Shown here piece by piece: positions 34,181-45,875 of a stretch of DNA of 64,000 nt (the first letter of the stretch is position 1; the number at the start of each line of letters is the position of its first letter). A program made the position numbers and the translations under genes. The notes below the pieces were generated by a model. It did not search any database. It saw only the letters and a program-made list of their open reading frames with translations, and was not told the DNA's origin. Source of the DNA: Marsupella aquatica (lineage: Eukaryota > Marchantiophyta); NCBI GenBank assembly GCA_973895155.1, contig OZ316898.1, positions 14,508,001-14,572,000 on the forward strand, given 5' to 3'.

Positions 34181-34573
34181 CTATCTAGGAAGCATTACTC
34201 TTCCTTGTGACCAAGAAGATTTGCACTTCCTCATTCCTGCCCTTGGAATGCCATCGATCCCAGCTCCACAATCAACCTCTTCTGCCAAAGTTGAAGCACC
34301 TCAAAGCTATCAATAAATTCTTCCTAGCTATCTAGGAAGCACTAGTACTCTTCCTCGTCAAGAAGATTTGCACTTCCTCATTCCTGCCCTTGCAATGCCA
34401 TCGATCTCACCTCCACAGTCAACCTCTTTTGCCAAAGTTGAAGCGCCTCAAAGCTATCAATAAATTCTTCTTGGCTATCTAGGAAGCACCACTCTTTCTC
34501 GTCGAGAAGATTTGCACTTCCTCATTATTGCCCTTGGAATGCCATAAATCCCACCTCCCCACCTCCACTATTG
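34181..34573 (+). repeat. 147-bp tandem repeat hosting CACTA-1
   Basis: Units start at 34181, 34328 and 34475 with CTATCTAGGAAGCA. The first two are 147 bp each; the third is cut near 34573 just before the long-TIR element. Each contains AGAAGATTTGCACTTCCTC and CCAAAGTTGAAGC(A/G)CCTCAAAG. The unit left of CACTA-1 (21890-21959) belongs to the same array. Confidence 0.92.
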
Positions 34574-34578
34574 ACCTC

Positions 34579-35660
34579 GAGTCGCAGAACTCGACTACCT
34601 TAACACTTAGCTCCGGCGTCGCTAACTCTGACGCGCGAGCTCCCTTATGGTCCAGGCCCGGATAGGCCATCCGGGGAGGGCTTAGCATGGAGAGACTTGT
34701 GGGCAATGAGACGTGGTGCTAGCGAAGGCAAGGAGCCAAGCTGGTGACACACACTAAGCACTTAGGCGACACTAAGGTAAAACATGCCAAACGGAAACGG
34801 CGATATCTTCCCAACGGGAAGTCCGTTGGAGGACTTCTTGGGTATGTTGGAAAGCTCTTAGCTGTTGGGGGAGCCATGGGTTCTTGGGTGTTGTTGCACT
34901 CAGCTGGGTTTGGGGGAGCCATGGGTTCTTCAGGTTTGTGGGTGTTAGCTCACCCGCTTGCCAAATCCTACCGAAACAGCAGCCAAGCCGCGTTCAGTCT
35001 CCCAAGGGAGCTTGCATTGGGGAGGCAAGGCCAAGTAGGCATGGAGGTTAAGTTCCGAGGGTGCTTGGCCCCGAGACCATCAGTGGGGCAAACCAGGAGT
35101 TGGTTGCTAGAGTCGGGGCCATTCTCGTCCCGGCGTGTTGGGACAAGCTTGGGGCAAGCTTTAGGACAAGCTACGCTAATTGGGCCATGAGCATGTCCTA
35201 GGGTCAAGGCAGTCAGTTGGTGATGGATAGGTACAAGGAGGAACCCTGGCCGCGCCCAAGGAAGGAGTTATTCTGGACGAACAATGGGCGTGGGTTCTGG
35301 TTCCGACTTATGGCATCAGGAGGACCTATTGCTGACCTATTTACCAACGTCTGTTGAGCTTGAGTTAGGATGCTAGACTTGGCAAGTTCTAATTCTGAAG
35401 GGTTACTTATCGAGGTGCTTGGTTGCTTGTGCAATCAGTGAGGACCGTTGAGTAGCGGTCGTGTTGGTGAGCAAGACAGTGCGGCTTCGTATGGGAGGGG
35501 CCGCGGGTTGGTGCAAAGGGTACTAGGTTGCTTGCTCGAGGTATTCCGTGGAGGCGTTCGGGCACTTAGGCGTGGGTGCTGGGATCGGTGAGGGCGTTGG
35601 GTGGCGAGGTCCACCACTCCTCGTCTGCCAATGCTAAAGCACATAAAATCTCTCAAAATT
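34579..35660 (+). repeat. Long-TIR element, left arm
   Basis: Inverted counterpart of about 36830-38216. It includes a small internal direct repeat of GGGGGAGCCATGGGTTCTT (about 34868 and 34914). The open frames over the arm (34744-35190 and others) show no known domain. Confidence 0.85.
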
Positions 35661-36829
35661 AAGTTTCTAGGAATCTAAGACACGACAAAAGTTTCTCGTG
35701 AACATTTGCATTTTGGTGTTCCTCAAGGTCCTTGATTCCTCACACAAGCATATGTTGTTTGATATAACAATTTATCAACAAATTCAGTATTGCACATCAT
35801 TCCCCTTTGTGTGCCATGTATGCAAGGAGCTGGGACACGTTGGCTCTAATTGTCCTAGGTTGGATACACCATCTGAATGTGGCAAAGGAAAAAACAAGAT
35901 GGGCATTCCATATATGGCGGCACAAATAGTTCAGCAAATTTCCCTCGCTCTCTTTCAGGAAGGGAATATCCGAGCAGACCCAGGCACTAGTGAAGAAGTG
36001 GTCTTTGGTCATACTGGCCCTTTGGTCTCAAATGCACAGTTTGAGAGGTTGTTAACCATATCAGTAATCAATCACTCATATCAATTTAGCTCGATCAGCG
36101 TCCTCGCCAAGCGCGGCCTACCTGAGTACCTTTATTGGCTGCATTGAGTCCCTTTGGCGACCTGTGCTGGACTCCTTCAACCAATGACAGTTTCAATACT
36201 CTAAATCCACAACTCAGCAACCTTGCATGCTAAGTTGCTTCAGCGGCAGTACGTACTGAGTCACTTTGGGCAATATTTGACAACCCTTGCCTAGTCCTTC
36301 AAAATATGATGGCTTCAATACTCTAGGTCCACAACTCAATGACCTTGTTGAGTCACTTCCAAATCTATTTGTAATCAAGTCTGATATCTTTGACTGGTAC
36401 TTGATATCTATGAGGGGTACTTGATATGGTTGCAACACTCATAGTTTGAATATTTGTTGCCGAAATGCAGGGCCAAATGATCCCTTCTTTCAGCCTTTGT
36501 ACAACAACATCAAAGACACCTTGCCAAATGCTCTATCATAACCAAAGAATAATTTGATGCACAACCAGTGATTATAATTAGTACTTACCCCTCATGCAAC
36601 ATACATTAATCAGCCAAAGAACTTGTTGAAACATACAGAGGGGAAGATATTCCATATAGTTTTGTTAATGGGTCATACAACCCCTACAAAATCAGTTAGC
36701 AGTACTGTGGGAGGAGTATTCCTCTTCCTACCAGCTGCCATGATATAATTATCCAGGCATAATTATTCACCCCAAGTCTATGAGTCAAGGGCTCTTCAAT
36801 TCATTGGCGGACAATGACAATCTAGTTAA
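35661..36829 (+). pseudogene. Core of the long-TIR element with a zinc-knuckle fragment
   Basis: The 1.2-kb centre is not part of the inverted repeat. A frame at 35698-36147 encodes PFVCHVCKELGHVGSNCPRL, one C-x2-C-x4-H-x4-C knuckle (35812-35853) preceded by DITIYQQIQYCTS. This context is typical of ORF1 proteins of plant L1-type LINEs, so it is probably a LINE ORF1 fragment caught between the arms. From 36139 two diverged direct repeats of about 110 bp (CTTCAATACTCTA..TCCACAACTCA) follow. The rest is unassigned. Confidence 0.6.
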
Positions 36830-38216
36830 GTACTCAGCCATCTCACTCCTTGGTAGTGTCTCCGCCATATCCATGGAGGCATAGAGTGGTGGACCTAGCC
36901 ATCCAGCACCCTCACCAATCCCAGCACCCATGCCTAAGTGCCCCTGGTGCTTGAGCCCCTTCGCGGAATACGTCGAGCAAGCAACCTGATGCCCCTTGCA
37001 CCACCAGCAGCCCCTCCCATACGAAGCCACCAGGGAAGCCTCACTTGATCTCCAACATAACCACTAGTCAACGGTCCTCATTATCTACACAAGAAACCAA
37101 GCGTCTCGATAAAGAACCCCTCAGGATCCAGATTTCCCAAGTCTAGCATCCTAACTCAAGCCCAACAAACATTAGTAAGTAGGTCAGCGATAGGTCCTCC
37201 CAATATCATAAGCTAGAACCAGAACTAACACCCACTATTCATCCAGAACAGCCCCTTCCTTGGGTGCAGCCTAGGTTCCCCCTCGTACCTATCCATCACC
37301 AACTGACCGCCCTACCCCCACAACATTCTCATGGCCCAATTAGCGTAGCTTGTCCTAAAGCTTATCCCAACACGCTAGGACCAGAATGGCCCCGATTATA
37401 GCAACCAACTCCCATTTCTTGCCTCACTAATGGTCTAGGGGCCAAGTGCCCTTGGAACTCTACCTCCACGCCTACTTGGCCTTGCCTCCCCAACACAAGC
37501 TCCCTTGAAAGACCAAACACGGCTTGGCTATTGTTTTGGCAGGATTTGGCAAGCAGGCCTCCGCAAGCCCCATGAATCTATGGCACCCCTAGACCCAGCT
37601 GAACTCAGGAGGATGTAGCCCATTGGGAACCCCCAGACCAACTTTGGTCCCCACCTGGACCCCAACCCGCATGTCCCCCACCTAGACCCCAACCCCCATG
37701 TCTGGGCGCCCCACCAACTCGCAATGCCCATAACTTTCTAGTTAGGCGTTCGCAAGCGGAGTGCCTTGGCCCGTTGTGATCAGGCTGACCCAATGCTCAT
37801 GCCTAGGCCCTCAGATCCCATCATTTTCCGGGGCCCCCGATTGGCCAAACCTGGATCGGGCCATAACTCGCGCCCCAAGCGTACGGTGCCCATGGAGTCA
37901 ACTCCATTGGCCTTGGGCCCAAGAGGAGCTCTCACTCAAGCCCTTAGAACTCAAAGTCAATCCCGGGGGTCCGGACGATCGACCTTGAGCCCGGCCTTTT
38001 TTCCCTTGACCCGACCAGCCCTCAGCTAGTCTAAGTCCTTAGTGTGTGTCACTAGCTTAGTGCCTTGCCTTCGTCAGTGCCACGCCCTATTGCCCACAAG
38101 TCTCCCCATGCTAAGTCCTCCCCGGATGGCCTATCCGGTCTTGGACCGTAAGGGAGCTCGGTGTCGAAGTCAGCGACGCCGGAGCTAAGTGTTAAGGTAG
38201 TCGAGTTTTGCGACTC
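36830..38216 (-). repeat. Long-TIR element, right arm
   Basis: Reverse complement of the left arm, including GGATAGGCCATCCGGGGAGG and the terminal GAGTCGCA block. It is longer than the left arm because of an unmatched block around 37760-37980. Confidence 0.85.
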
Positions 38217-38449
38217 ATAGACATATCATTCAGCAAAAATATGGGGATACCTCCCTTAACTCCTCTGCCAAGACAATGCAAAGTGACACAATATGTTAAC
38301 TCCTATAATAAAGGGTTGTGTGCACCATTTTTTGAAGCGGTTGTCATTTAAAAAATGAGAAATCCTGACAGAAAGAAGGAATAAAGCCAAAAATTGAACT
38401 TAGTTTAGGGCAAAAGAGTCACACCATGGTTACAAGGAGAATCAAATGA

Positions 38450-39615
38450 GATAAACTAAAACAAGGTAAGTCTATAGTATATAACACAGTGCCCAAGAGC
38501 AAAATGTCAAACCGGGAGACAAGATCCCAAAGGCAAAGCAACCCAATGAAGGGGAGGAAAAAAGGGGAAAGGGCCCCAAGAAAAAACACGCCAAGGGGTC
38601 CCAAACCCAAAAACCAACAAAAAAGTAACCTGTAAAGGAGCCATGAAAGCTAAAACCCGACTGAGCGGAGAACTGAAAAGCCTGGTAGAGCTCCGGAGTA
38701 AATTGCAAAGGAGGGTCCCAAATTAAGCGAAACTTGACAGGAGGCCCTAATACCAACTGCCTTAGCCCTATGTACAAAGTAAGGTGAAAGCCGAGGCCCG
38801 TTGAAGAGCCACAGACACCCGACCCACCGCCAAAAAAAGGAGGTGAGGACAAAAACAGGGGGAAAGGCCTCCTTTCAATACAATAAAGAGCACAGGCCCA
38901 AAGGAAGTGGTTGAAGGTAGGGTGGAGGGCACCAAAAACTTCAAGGGCAAAGGGGTAGAAAATATCTCTCGGGTAGCAAACTGCATAGGCCTCCTCCTTG
39001 AGCCAGGCCACGTTGGCTGCTACATGGCCAGGCACATGGGCAGCCACTGCAACATGGCTACCCCCGATAGGGTCAACAACAGCCACATCCCCAAGAACAC
39101 GAACCCCAACCCTAGAAATGACCAGATCCGCTTGCCGCCGATCAAGAATTGAGACCATCTTGAGTGGGGAGGACATGTTGTTGCTCCATGGCAACCAGGT
39201 AACCAAAGTCCCGGGCAATGGCAGCCACCACGTCCCAAATATCATCATGAGTGGCAGTCTTCTCACTCCCATGCCCACACTTGAGAATATGAACTCCCAA
39301 CGAATCCAACGACGCCCCACAAACACACGTGGGTTGGCCAAGGAGGCAAGGGTGAGGAAGTCTCAACCTAAGGTGCAATGAAGTGGTAAAGCAGAAGGAG
39401 CTCATACAAAATGGGGCCCACAAAGGACTAGCAGGCAGCCACACTCCAAAACCAGCTCCCGCACAAGAAAGGAGGTGAGCCCAAACTGAGTCAGATGGTG
39501 TAACTATGGGAGCATGCTGGAAAGGGTGCGACGGTGCATGTATTCAGAAATCACCTGTTGGACACGGTCCGGACTATCCAGAACCACCTCCATAAAGTTC
39601 AGAACAGTAGCTTGC
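38450..39615 (-). pseudogene. LINE, 3' part: zinc motif and restriction-like endonuclease
   Basis: On the minus strand, frames at 39444-39142 and 39341-38472 together read CVCGASLDSLGVHILKCGHG (zinc-binding C, C, H, C), then HDDIWDVVAAIARDFGYLVAMEQQHVLP, then RQADLVISRVGVRVLGDVAVVDP. The Asp pattern ADLVI...DVAVVDP is what one expects of a PD-(D/E)XK, R2-type restriction-like endonuclease at the LINE C-terminus. A frame change separates the zinc motif from the nuclease. Its upstream RT half lies at 53370-54680; the gypsy element (39621-53364) split the two. Both halves carry stops and shifts. Confidence 0.85.
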
Positions 39616-39620
39616 ACAAC

Positions 39621-41294
39621 TGTCGTATAGCCAGAAGAACCAAAAGGAACACTTTTTACATAAAGACTCGGAATTCGATCCCTTTAAGAACAGATTTGGA
39701 AAGAATTGAATGAATTTATCTCTCTGAGTAATCTAAAGCTCTCAGCACATAGATTTCTTGTTTCTCACTAAAAGATCAAATAAACAAAACACCAAAGTAA
39801 ATAAACTTCTGTCTTATGAGTCAAGAGAGAATAATTTATGGTCTGAAAACTCTGATTAGCTATTGCCACTCCTTCAAAAAGGACTATGGTCTTAGAATAG
39901 ACATAAAACAAGTCTCATAACTCACTAATTTCTCTCCTGACTAAATAAAATTGCATGATAAGGAATTTCCAATTTGCTAAACAAGTACTGCTCTGGTTAC
40001 AAATGTAATGATATGACTTAAGATGCCGGCAACATGGTTTGACATCAGCGATACGCAATTCCGTCAAACACTAAATCATATTCCATAAACAAAGTAACGG
40101 TACTGAATACTCTGAGAACCAAACTTTACTTCTCACATATCAAACAACAACTCTTGAATTAGCTAGCGAATCTTGACCCTTCAAGCAAGCCTAACAGTGA
40201 ATTCAATGTAAGTCACAGAAGCTTGTAACTGAATTCAAGTATCAAGAAATTTCTTGAATTCATAAATTCAAACATAAGTTTTGCTTCCATACAAGACTTC
40301 TCTTGTTAAAATGGAAGGATGGGAAACTAACAGAAGTCTGATTGGAATTGTCCCCCCCTTTGGTAAAGGATAAACCATGAGGTTTTATAGGTAAAGGTTC
40401 CCTTAACTGAAAAGGCATGACTTTTCAAACCTCAAATATCTAAAAGACAATCCTAAAAGAAATAAAGAAATGCATTGGAGACTTAGTGGACGCTTTGTAG
40501 AGCGTCCGTGTTTTCTGGTAAAACTAATAAACAGTGGTTTTAATCTAATTTTAACTTCTAAACTAAAAGTTGGAATGAGCTGAAACTTTTCTAGAGTACT
40601 CTACTACATATAATCTCTATGCTGGTAAAGTTTCAGACTTTTCTGAGACTTCTAAGTGCCTCAAATAAATTGGCAAAAGTGGTGCGGTGTTATGAAAGTG
40701 CGGAAATCAGAAATATTTCTAAGTGTCGGGAAGATAGTGGACGCTTCAGAAAGCGTCGATTGGATTTTGGTGTTTTGGTCGCGGCGTCCGTCTTCCGGCC
40801 TTCAGGTGGGACGCTTCAGAAAGCGGCGGAGTCTGTCTTGGCGGACGCTTCAGAAAGCGTCGATTCTGCTTTGTCTTCGAACACGGCCGAACAGTCAAGG
40901 CGTCACTTCTCATGTGGACGCTTCAGAAAGCGTCTCATCGGACTTTGGGGTAGCGGACGCTTCAGAAAGCGTCTTAAAGCGTCCGGTGTCTGGTTCAAAT
41001 AGACGCTTCAGGAAGCGTCTTAAGTTCTGTGGTATCGGTGAAGGACGGCTCAAAAAGCGTCGTGGTTAAGGGGGTCGCATCTGGTTGGCAGCACACATGG
41101 ACGCCTCAGCTGTCTTGGGATTTATTGGCTTTGTAACTGGGGACGCTTCAGAAAGCGTCCTTAGTTAGACTGAAGTGAGTTAACCGCCAAATGGAAAGTA
41201 GACGCTTCAGAAAGCGTCGTTTTTGCTCAAAAAGTTTGAAACGATTCAGATTTTTCTCTTATGGTCGTGTTTCAGCAAAAGTCTCCTTTCCACA
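39621..41294 (-). repeat. Gypsy-1 3' LTR (1674 bp)
   Basis: The left-hand LTR in window orientation, matching 51691-53364 at all but about two positions. It contains a hairpin-repeat array at 40740-41219. Confidence 0.97.
40740..41219. repeat. Hairpin repeat array in the gypsy-1 3' LTR
   Basis: About ten copies of GACGCTTCAGAAAGCGTC or close variants, at irregular 30-100 bp spacing; a related GGACGCTTTGTAGAGCGTCC lies upstream near 40497. Each is a 7-bp stem (GACGCTT/AAGCGTC) with a CAGA loop and two CpG sites. Stem changes are often compensated or conservative. The array also creates fortuitous frames repeating DASESV and GRFRKR. Confidence 0.95.
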
Positions 41295-41311
41295 TAGCCC
41301 TCCACTCAAAA
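41295..41311 (-). promoter_or_regulatory. Gypsy-1 polypurine tract
   Basis: On the minus strand TTTTGAGTGGAGGGCTA abuts the 3' LTR. A near-identical tract occurs again at 44313-44327. Confidence 0.75.
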
Positions 41312-41350
41312 TTCGCTGTGTCCGCACAAGAAGTGAAATAATATACTTGA

Positions 41351-43828
41351 TCAGGCACTTCTGAAGTGGCTCTTTAATGATGTGGAGTTGTAAAATGACA
41401 TTGGAGGCCAAGGGTCGAGTAGAGGCAATTGAGCAAGTCCTCTGATAGCGTGGGATCCTTGAGTGCGAGAAGAGGAATGTAGTTGGAGTCTCTGTAGCTG
41501 TTCTCTGAGTTTAAGCAGATCCTTCTCATACTTATACTGAACTGCATATCCGTCATGAGCAACCCAGACATAGTAACGATAAGGCCATGGATGTTCTGGA
41601 GGTATAGGAGGAAAAGGACAAAGGGTTCTTCGAAGGGTATACACCCAACACCATATTTCATACTCAGAGAATTTATGTCTCCTGTCCTTATCTATAGGTG
41701 GAACAACTTTAGGAAATTTATACGTAGGAATCAAAGTCCGAATGCCTGGAGGACATAATCCTGGCAAAACCTGTTGTTGCTGCCTGATACTGTCGAGTTC
41801 CAAGTGTCTGAAAGCTGCCTGATACTCAGTTTTGGTCCAAGAGTTAATAGAAGCAAGATTGGGAATAGGGTTAGGTGGTGGACATTCGATCGTTCTCCCC
41901 ACTCGAGGTGGAATTCGAATAATCCGAGGATCTGCTTCATCTCCACTGCCATCATTGGGTGCACCTATCCATCAAAAAATAACCCCTGGAGTATTGGAAG
42001 GAATCACAGATTCCTTAGCAGGAGGACAAGGTGAAGTCTCAGGAGACAAAGGTGCAATAGTAGGCTGTACTAGCTCTGGAATTGCCCTATCTCCTCGACC
42101 TGCACTGGGTGGTTCGTTTTCTAGCCGTAACTCCTCTGAGTAGGCAGCTACCTGCTCCGAATCGTTATATGGTTCCTGCCCATGGGCATACTGCTCTTGT
42201 ACCTCAATCTGAGCCTCCACATAATCTGTAGCAGCATGTAATTCCACCGAATCTCGAGCTTTCCGTAACCTTTTCCATGGTCGACGCCTATAAGTAACTG
42301 GATACTCATCTCGGGCTCGAGGTGGAGAAGCTATAAGTGGAGCGTCCAGAGAAGCATATCTCTCAAAATTGTTTGGAGCTGATATGTGCTGAGGTGATGC
42401 CCCAGGACTTTGTTCCGAACTATCATAGCCCATTGGTATTGTGGGTAACCGGGAGATTTGACTTAATCTCTCAGCTAAGTCTTCCGAAATGTCCAATGGT
42501 ACCGCCACCATACTACTACCTTCCTGCTGACTTGAATCATCTCGTTCAGATCTTCGCAAAAAGGAGACATCCTCCTCATCATCAATCTCTACAATTGCAT
42601 TCTCACCATCACTTCTTGAAACATCAAAACCTGGTATCCCTAAAGGTTGAATGTCTTGGGGAAAACCAAGGACATCCTGTAAGGGTGGCTGTGGACTCCC
42701 ATTGGAGTATTCATCCGATTGGTAGTCCTGTAATGAAGCCAAAGCGTCCGGTCCTTCTGCAGCTAGAGATGGGGATAAACTTGGTAACTCATTCAAAACT
42801 ACATTTTCTGCAAAAGAAGGTAAAACTGAACCTTCACCTGGTGATTCCGCAGCTGTCTGTGGTTCCTGAATAGCTTCCTCCGGGTTACGCAGAGGGATGG
42901 GACTCCCACACTGTGAACTGAGCTGGGCCTCGTCCATCAATTCGGCTTCAATATCATGCGAAAGTTGGTCAGCTAGCTCCTCGTCAACTGTAGGGGTGTC
43001 CTCCTCTGGAATTTGAGTGGCCTGCTCATGTGCTTCAACCAAATTTCAGACATTTGGTAACAACTCAGCCTCTTCGCAGTCTAATAAAGTACACAATGCA
43101 ATCAGAGTATCCTAAGGATTGTTGAGTGGCTCATCCGATCGACAACTCACGTCCATTCGCACCTTAGTCCTCAAATTTCGATAAATCCTTTTCTCTGTTG
43201 GTAACAGGCATCGCTTCTTGTAATAAATATGCGCAAAGTAGGGTGTCATTTGCACCTTCCTCAGCTTCCTTGCTCTGACTCGACTTCGAAAATTCTTCAC
43301 CTGCGCATGGATCACTCTATGTAGGATTTGAGTCCAATTGATGGTCTTCCTCTGTTCCACAGAAAAAATCATAGTGGCCGCAAACGACAAGGTAATACGA
43401 GTTTGACTCTCAGGATGAAAAATAGGGGAGAGGAAACGAAATAAATGCTGCAATCGCGCTTCTATGCAATCTGCCGCCACCCAGCCATTCCGCCTCTTGA
43501 ATGTTCCCTGATAAAACAGAGATTCAACGTAAGCCCTAGGTTCACCTTCTACTTTTTGTAATCCTTCGCCTACGCTTGGAGTTGAATAAACTGATGAGAT
43601 GAGCTCCTCATTCCAATTGCTTGGCCTCGCGCGTATCTCTGGTCCTTCCTCTCCGTCCCATTCGCCCCGATCGATCAAGCTGAATTCACAAATACTCCAA
43701 GGAAACTTTAGTAGATTCTTCAAGCCCATAGTCGTCAAATCCTCTCGTAGTCGCCTTCGATCATCTATTCCTAATGGAATCACAACAACTATCGGACGCG
43801 CAGTGACTTCTAGCTCCAATTCCGCCAT
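41351..43828 (-). pseudogene. Gypsy-1 extra ORF between pol and 3' LTR, three in-frame stops
   Basis: ATG at 43828 (MAELELEVTARPIVVV) opens one frame of about 825 codons that runs to 41351 without a frameshift but with three in-frame stops (near 43112, 43050 and 41972). The first 240 residues are basic and look folded (RNGWVAADCIEARLQHLFRFL, QILHRVIHAQVKNFRSRVRARKLRK). The middle 350 are acidic, Ser/Pro-rich and probably disordered. The last 180 (WTKTEYQAAFRHLELDSIRQQQQ; HPWPYRYYVWVAHDGYAVQYKYEKDLL) look folded again. I see no signal peptide or membrane segment, so an envelope role is not supported. Extra ORFs at this place are known in Tat and Athila elements. The function is unknown. Confidence 0.75.
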
Positions 43829-44019
43829 CGCTCAGTCTGCAATCTCTTCTGGCGCAGCTCCACTCTTCCTTCAATCAGGGTCGCCACCTCCTCTATATCA
43901 ATCATCGGTAATGAGCGCTACTAAACTTGGTTTCAAGAACCACTCGTCGTTTCTCTTCTTCGACCCATTAGACGTCACAATCCATCGCCGTACTTGAGAT
44001 CGTTCCAAAATTTCAACTT

Positions 44020-44330
44020 GTGCTGGACGCTTCAGAAAGCGGCCCAAATCCGGACGGAAATCCTGAGTCAGCAAGTTGACGCCTCCGAAGTGCATCTCCT
44101 GGACGCTTCAGAAAGCGTCGTCTACTGGTCGTGGAGCGGACGCCTCAGAAAGTGTCCCATCGGTCCCGCTTTGCGAAATCAGTCCACAATGCTGGACGCT
44201 TCAGAAAGCGTCTCAAAATTTTTTTTCAAAATTTCCAAACATAATCTTTTAATCTACTACTCTAAGCCCTTCCATACTAGTATTTCTTACAGATATGAAA
44301 TATACCTATCCCAGCCCTCCACTCAAACTA
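44020..44330 (-). repeat. Internal LTR-end-like block with hairpins and a second polypurine tract
   Basis: Between pol and the extra ORF there are hairpin copies at about 44028, 44102, 44138 and 44192, followed by AGCCCTCCACTCAAA (44313-44327). That motif is the same as the sequence next to the 3' LTR (41296-41310), and about 50 bp around it is related. It looks like the relic of an LTR/polypurine junction. Confidence 0.75.
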
Positions 44331-44419
44331 CGACATGTCCTCATGCGCGGAATAGAAGTGATAGGGCTTTAATCTAAAGCCATTAATTCTAGTGTCTAAG
44401 GGGGATCCATCTAAAGTGG

Positions 44420-45060
44420 TTAAGGATACAGAACCATTAGGCCATATGTTCTCAATTCGATAAGGGCCGATCCAAGGGTATGTAATTTACCCGGAAAAAG
44501 CATGTAGCGGGAATCAAAAACTAACACTAAATCATTATTAGCTAGCTTAACCTGTTTAAGCTTTTTATCATAAGAGTGTTTCCGGTTTGCTTGGACTACA
44601 GCAGTATGTTCTAAGGCTAAAAGTCTATTTTCTTCTAATTTCATAATATCAACAAACCGACTCTCGATACTTGCTTCAGGGGTGAATCTCTCAGGAATAA
44701 GTAAGCGCTCAGTAGGAATGGAAAACTCAATAGGGATAATACTATCAACCCCATAAGTTAAATAAAATGGGGTTCTAAGGGTGGTAATCTTTTCAGCAGT
44801 ACGGTAAGCCCAAAGCGCAGAGTGCAATTTTACATCCCAGTCAGTCTTGTGAGATTCCACCATCTTATTCAGAATCTTGCCCATAATGCCATTAGCTCTC
44901 TCCGTTAAGCCATTAGCTCGGGGGTTGTAAGGAGTAGTTTTGCGATGCTTGATAAGATATATGTCAGTGATTAACTCAATAGTTGAGTTAAGAAAATGTA
45001 GACCCCTATCGCTGACCAACTCCAAAGGACATCCGAACCGAGTAATAATATGCTCAAAGA
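44420..45060 (-). pseudogene. pol: Gypsy-1 integrase, C-terminal half
   Basis: Continues the integrase after a 1-nt frameshift near 45060. It contains LELVSDRGLHFLN (second catalytic Asp) and PRANGLTERANG (catalytic Glu), then SALWAYRT and a C-terminal basic region. It ends at 44420 with no chromodomain. Confidence 0.9.
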
Positions 45061-45875
45061 GAAATGCAGCGCTGTTGTAGCATCATTCTTGCGAGTGGCT
45101 TTAGCCTCCACCCATTTGGTGGCATAATCAGTGGCCAGAATAATGTATTTGCTACGACTTTTCCGAGTGGCTGGTGAAATTGGGCCCACAAAATCAATAC
45201 CCCATTTCTCAAAGGGTGCCAAAGGAAGGATGGGAGTGAGTGGCCATTTAGAAGATGCAATGGGTTTGCCTACTCGTTGGCATGGATCACAGGTTTTAAT
45301 AAAATTGTAGGTGTCCTTGTGCATTGTGGGCCACCAATATCCGGCATCTTGAATTTTCTTAACAGTGGTGGTAACTGCATAGTGTCCGCCTGTCTCACCA
45401 GAATGTAAGGCTGCAATTACCTGTGGAATTTCTCTCATCTCAAGGCAACGCTGTAACCTTTGATCAGGGCCTTGCTTAAATAAGGTGCCTTTGATAATTG
45501 TATAAGGACCTACCTTATGTGCAAAAACAGCCCTCTCCTCAGCATTAAGTCCTTCTGGAAAGACCCCATACAGCAACATCTTCACAATATCAAAATATTT
45601 CGAGGACTCGCCTTCAATGTGCCAAAGGTGCTCATCCGGAAATTCGTCAGACAGGTTGTGGTCATTCTCTGTACCTGGAAGTCTAGACAAGAAGTCGGCA
45701 TTCTCATGGTGTTTCCCTGGACGGACTTGCACCTCGTAATCAAATTCCTGAAGCAGGAGGACCCATCTAGCCACCCTCCCCGACAGGTCAACTTGATTAA
45801 CCAGGTATTTCAAAGAATGATGGTTCGTGTGAAAGATGATCTGATATCCAAGAAGATAATGACGAAACTTCTTGC
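45060..45875 (-). pseudogene. pol: Gypsy-1 RNase H end and integrase N-terminal half
   Basis: Entered by a frameshift near 45875. It reads VRPGKHHENADFLSRLPG (end of RNase H), then the integrase zinc finger HSGETGGHY...CDPCQRVGKP and the core start EKWGIDFVGPI (first catalytic Asp). A further 1-nt shift near 45060 leads into the C-terminal half. Confidence 0.9.

Larger units (their letters stand above)
34579..38216. mobile_element. 3.6-kb element with inverted-repeat arms over 1 kb (Mutator- or foldback-like)
   Basis: The ends are GAGTCGCAGAACTCGACTACC and the reverse complement of GGTAGTCGAGTTTTGCGACTC. The inverted match continues inward with indels for more than 1 kb: about 34579-35660 against about 36830-38216. 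The right arm has a few hundred extra bases around 37760-37980. The flanks ATTGACCTC (34570-34578) and ATAGACATA (38217-38225) agree at 6 of 9 positions, a possible decayed 9-bp duplication as in Mutator-like elements. No transposase is visible. The class is inferred from structure. Confidence 0.8.

Noticed and set aside
40619-41069. Two long overlapping plus-strand frames with repeated DASESV and GRFRKR motifs (also 52689-53139)
   Set aside because: They are translations of the hairpin repeat inside the gypsy LTRs, identical in both LTRs and opposite to the element's coding strand.
40740-41219. Possible CRISPR-like array
   Set aside because: The repeats are short hairpins with irregular spacing inside LTRs of a plant retrotransposon; no cas genes and not a prokaryotic context.
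40740-41219. Heat-shock elements in the LTR (TTC/GAA units, as in heat-activated copia elements)
   Set aside because: The loop reads TTCAGAA, with one base between TTC and GAA; the heat-shock element needs two, so the match is not canonical.
41351-43828. Envelope-like protein of gypsy-1
   Set aside because: Position after pol would fit, but no signal peptide, membrane segment or coiled-coil fusion region is visible.
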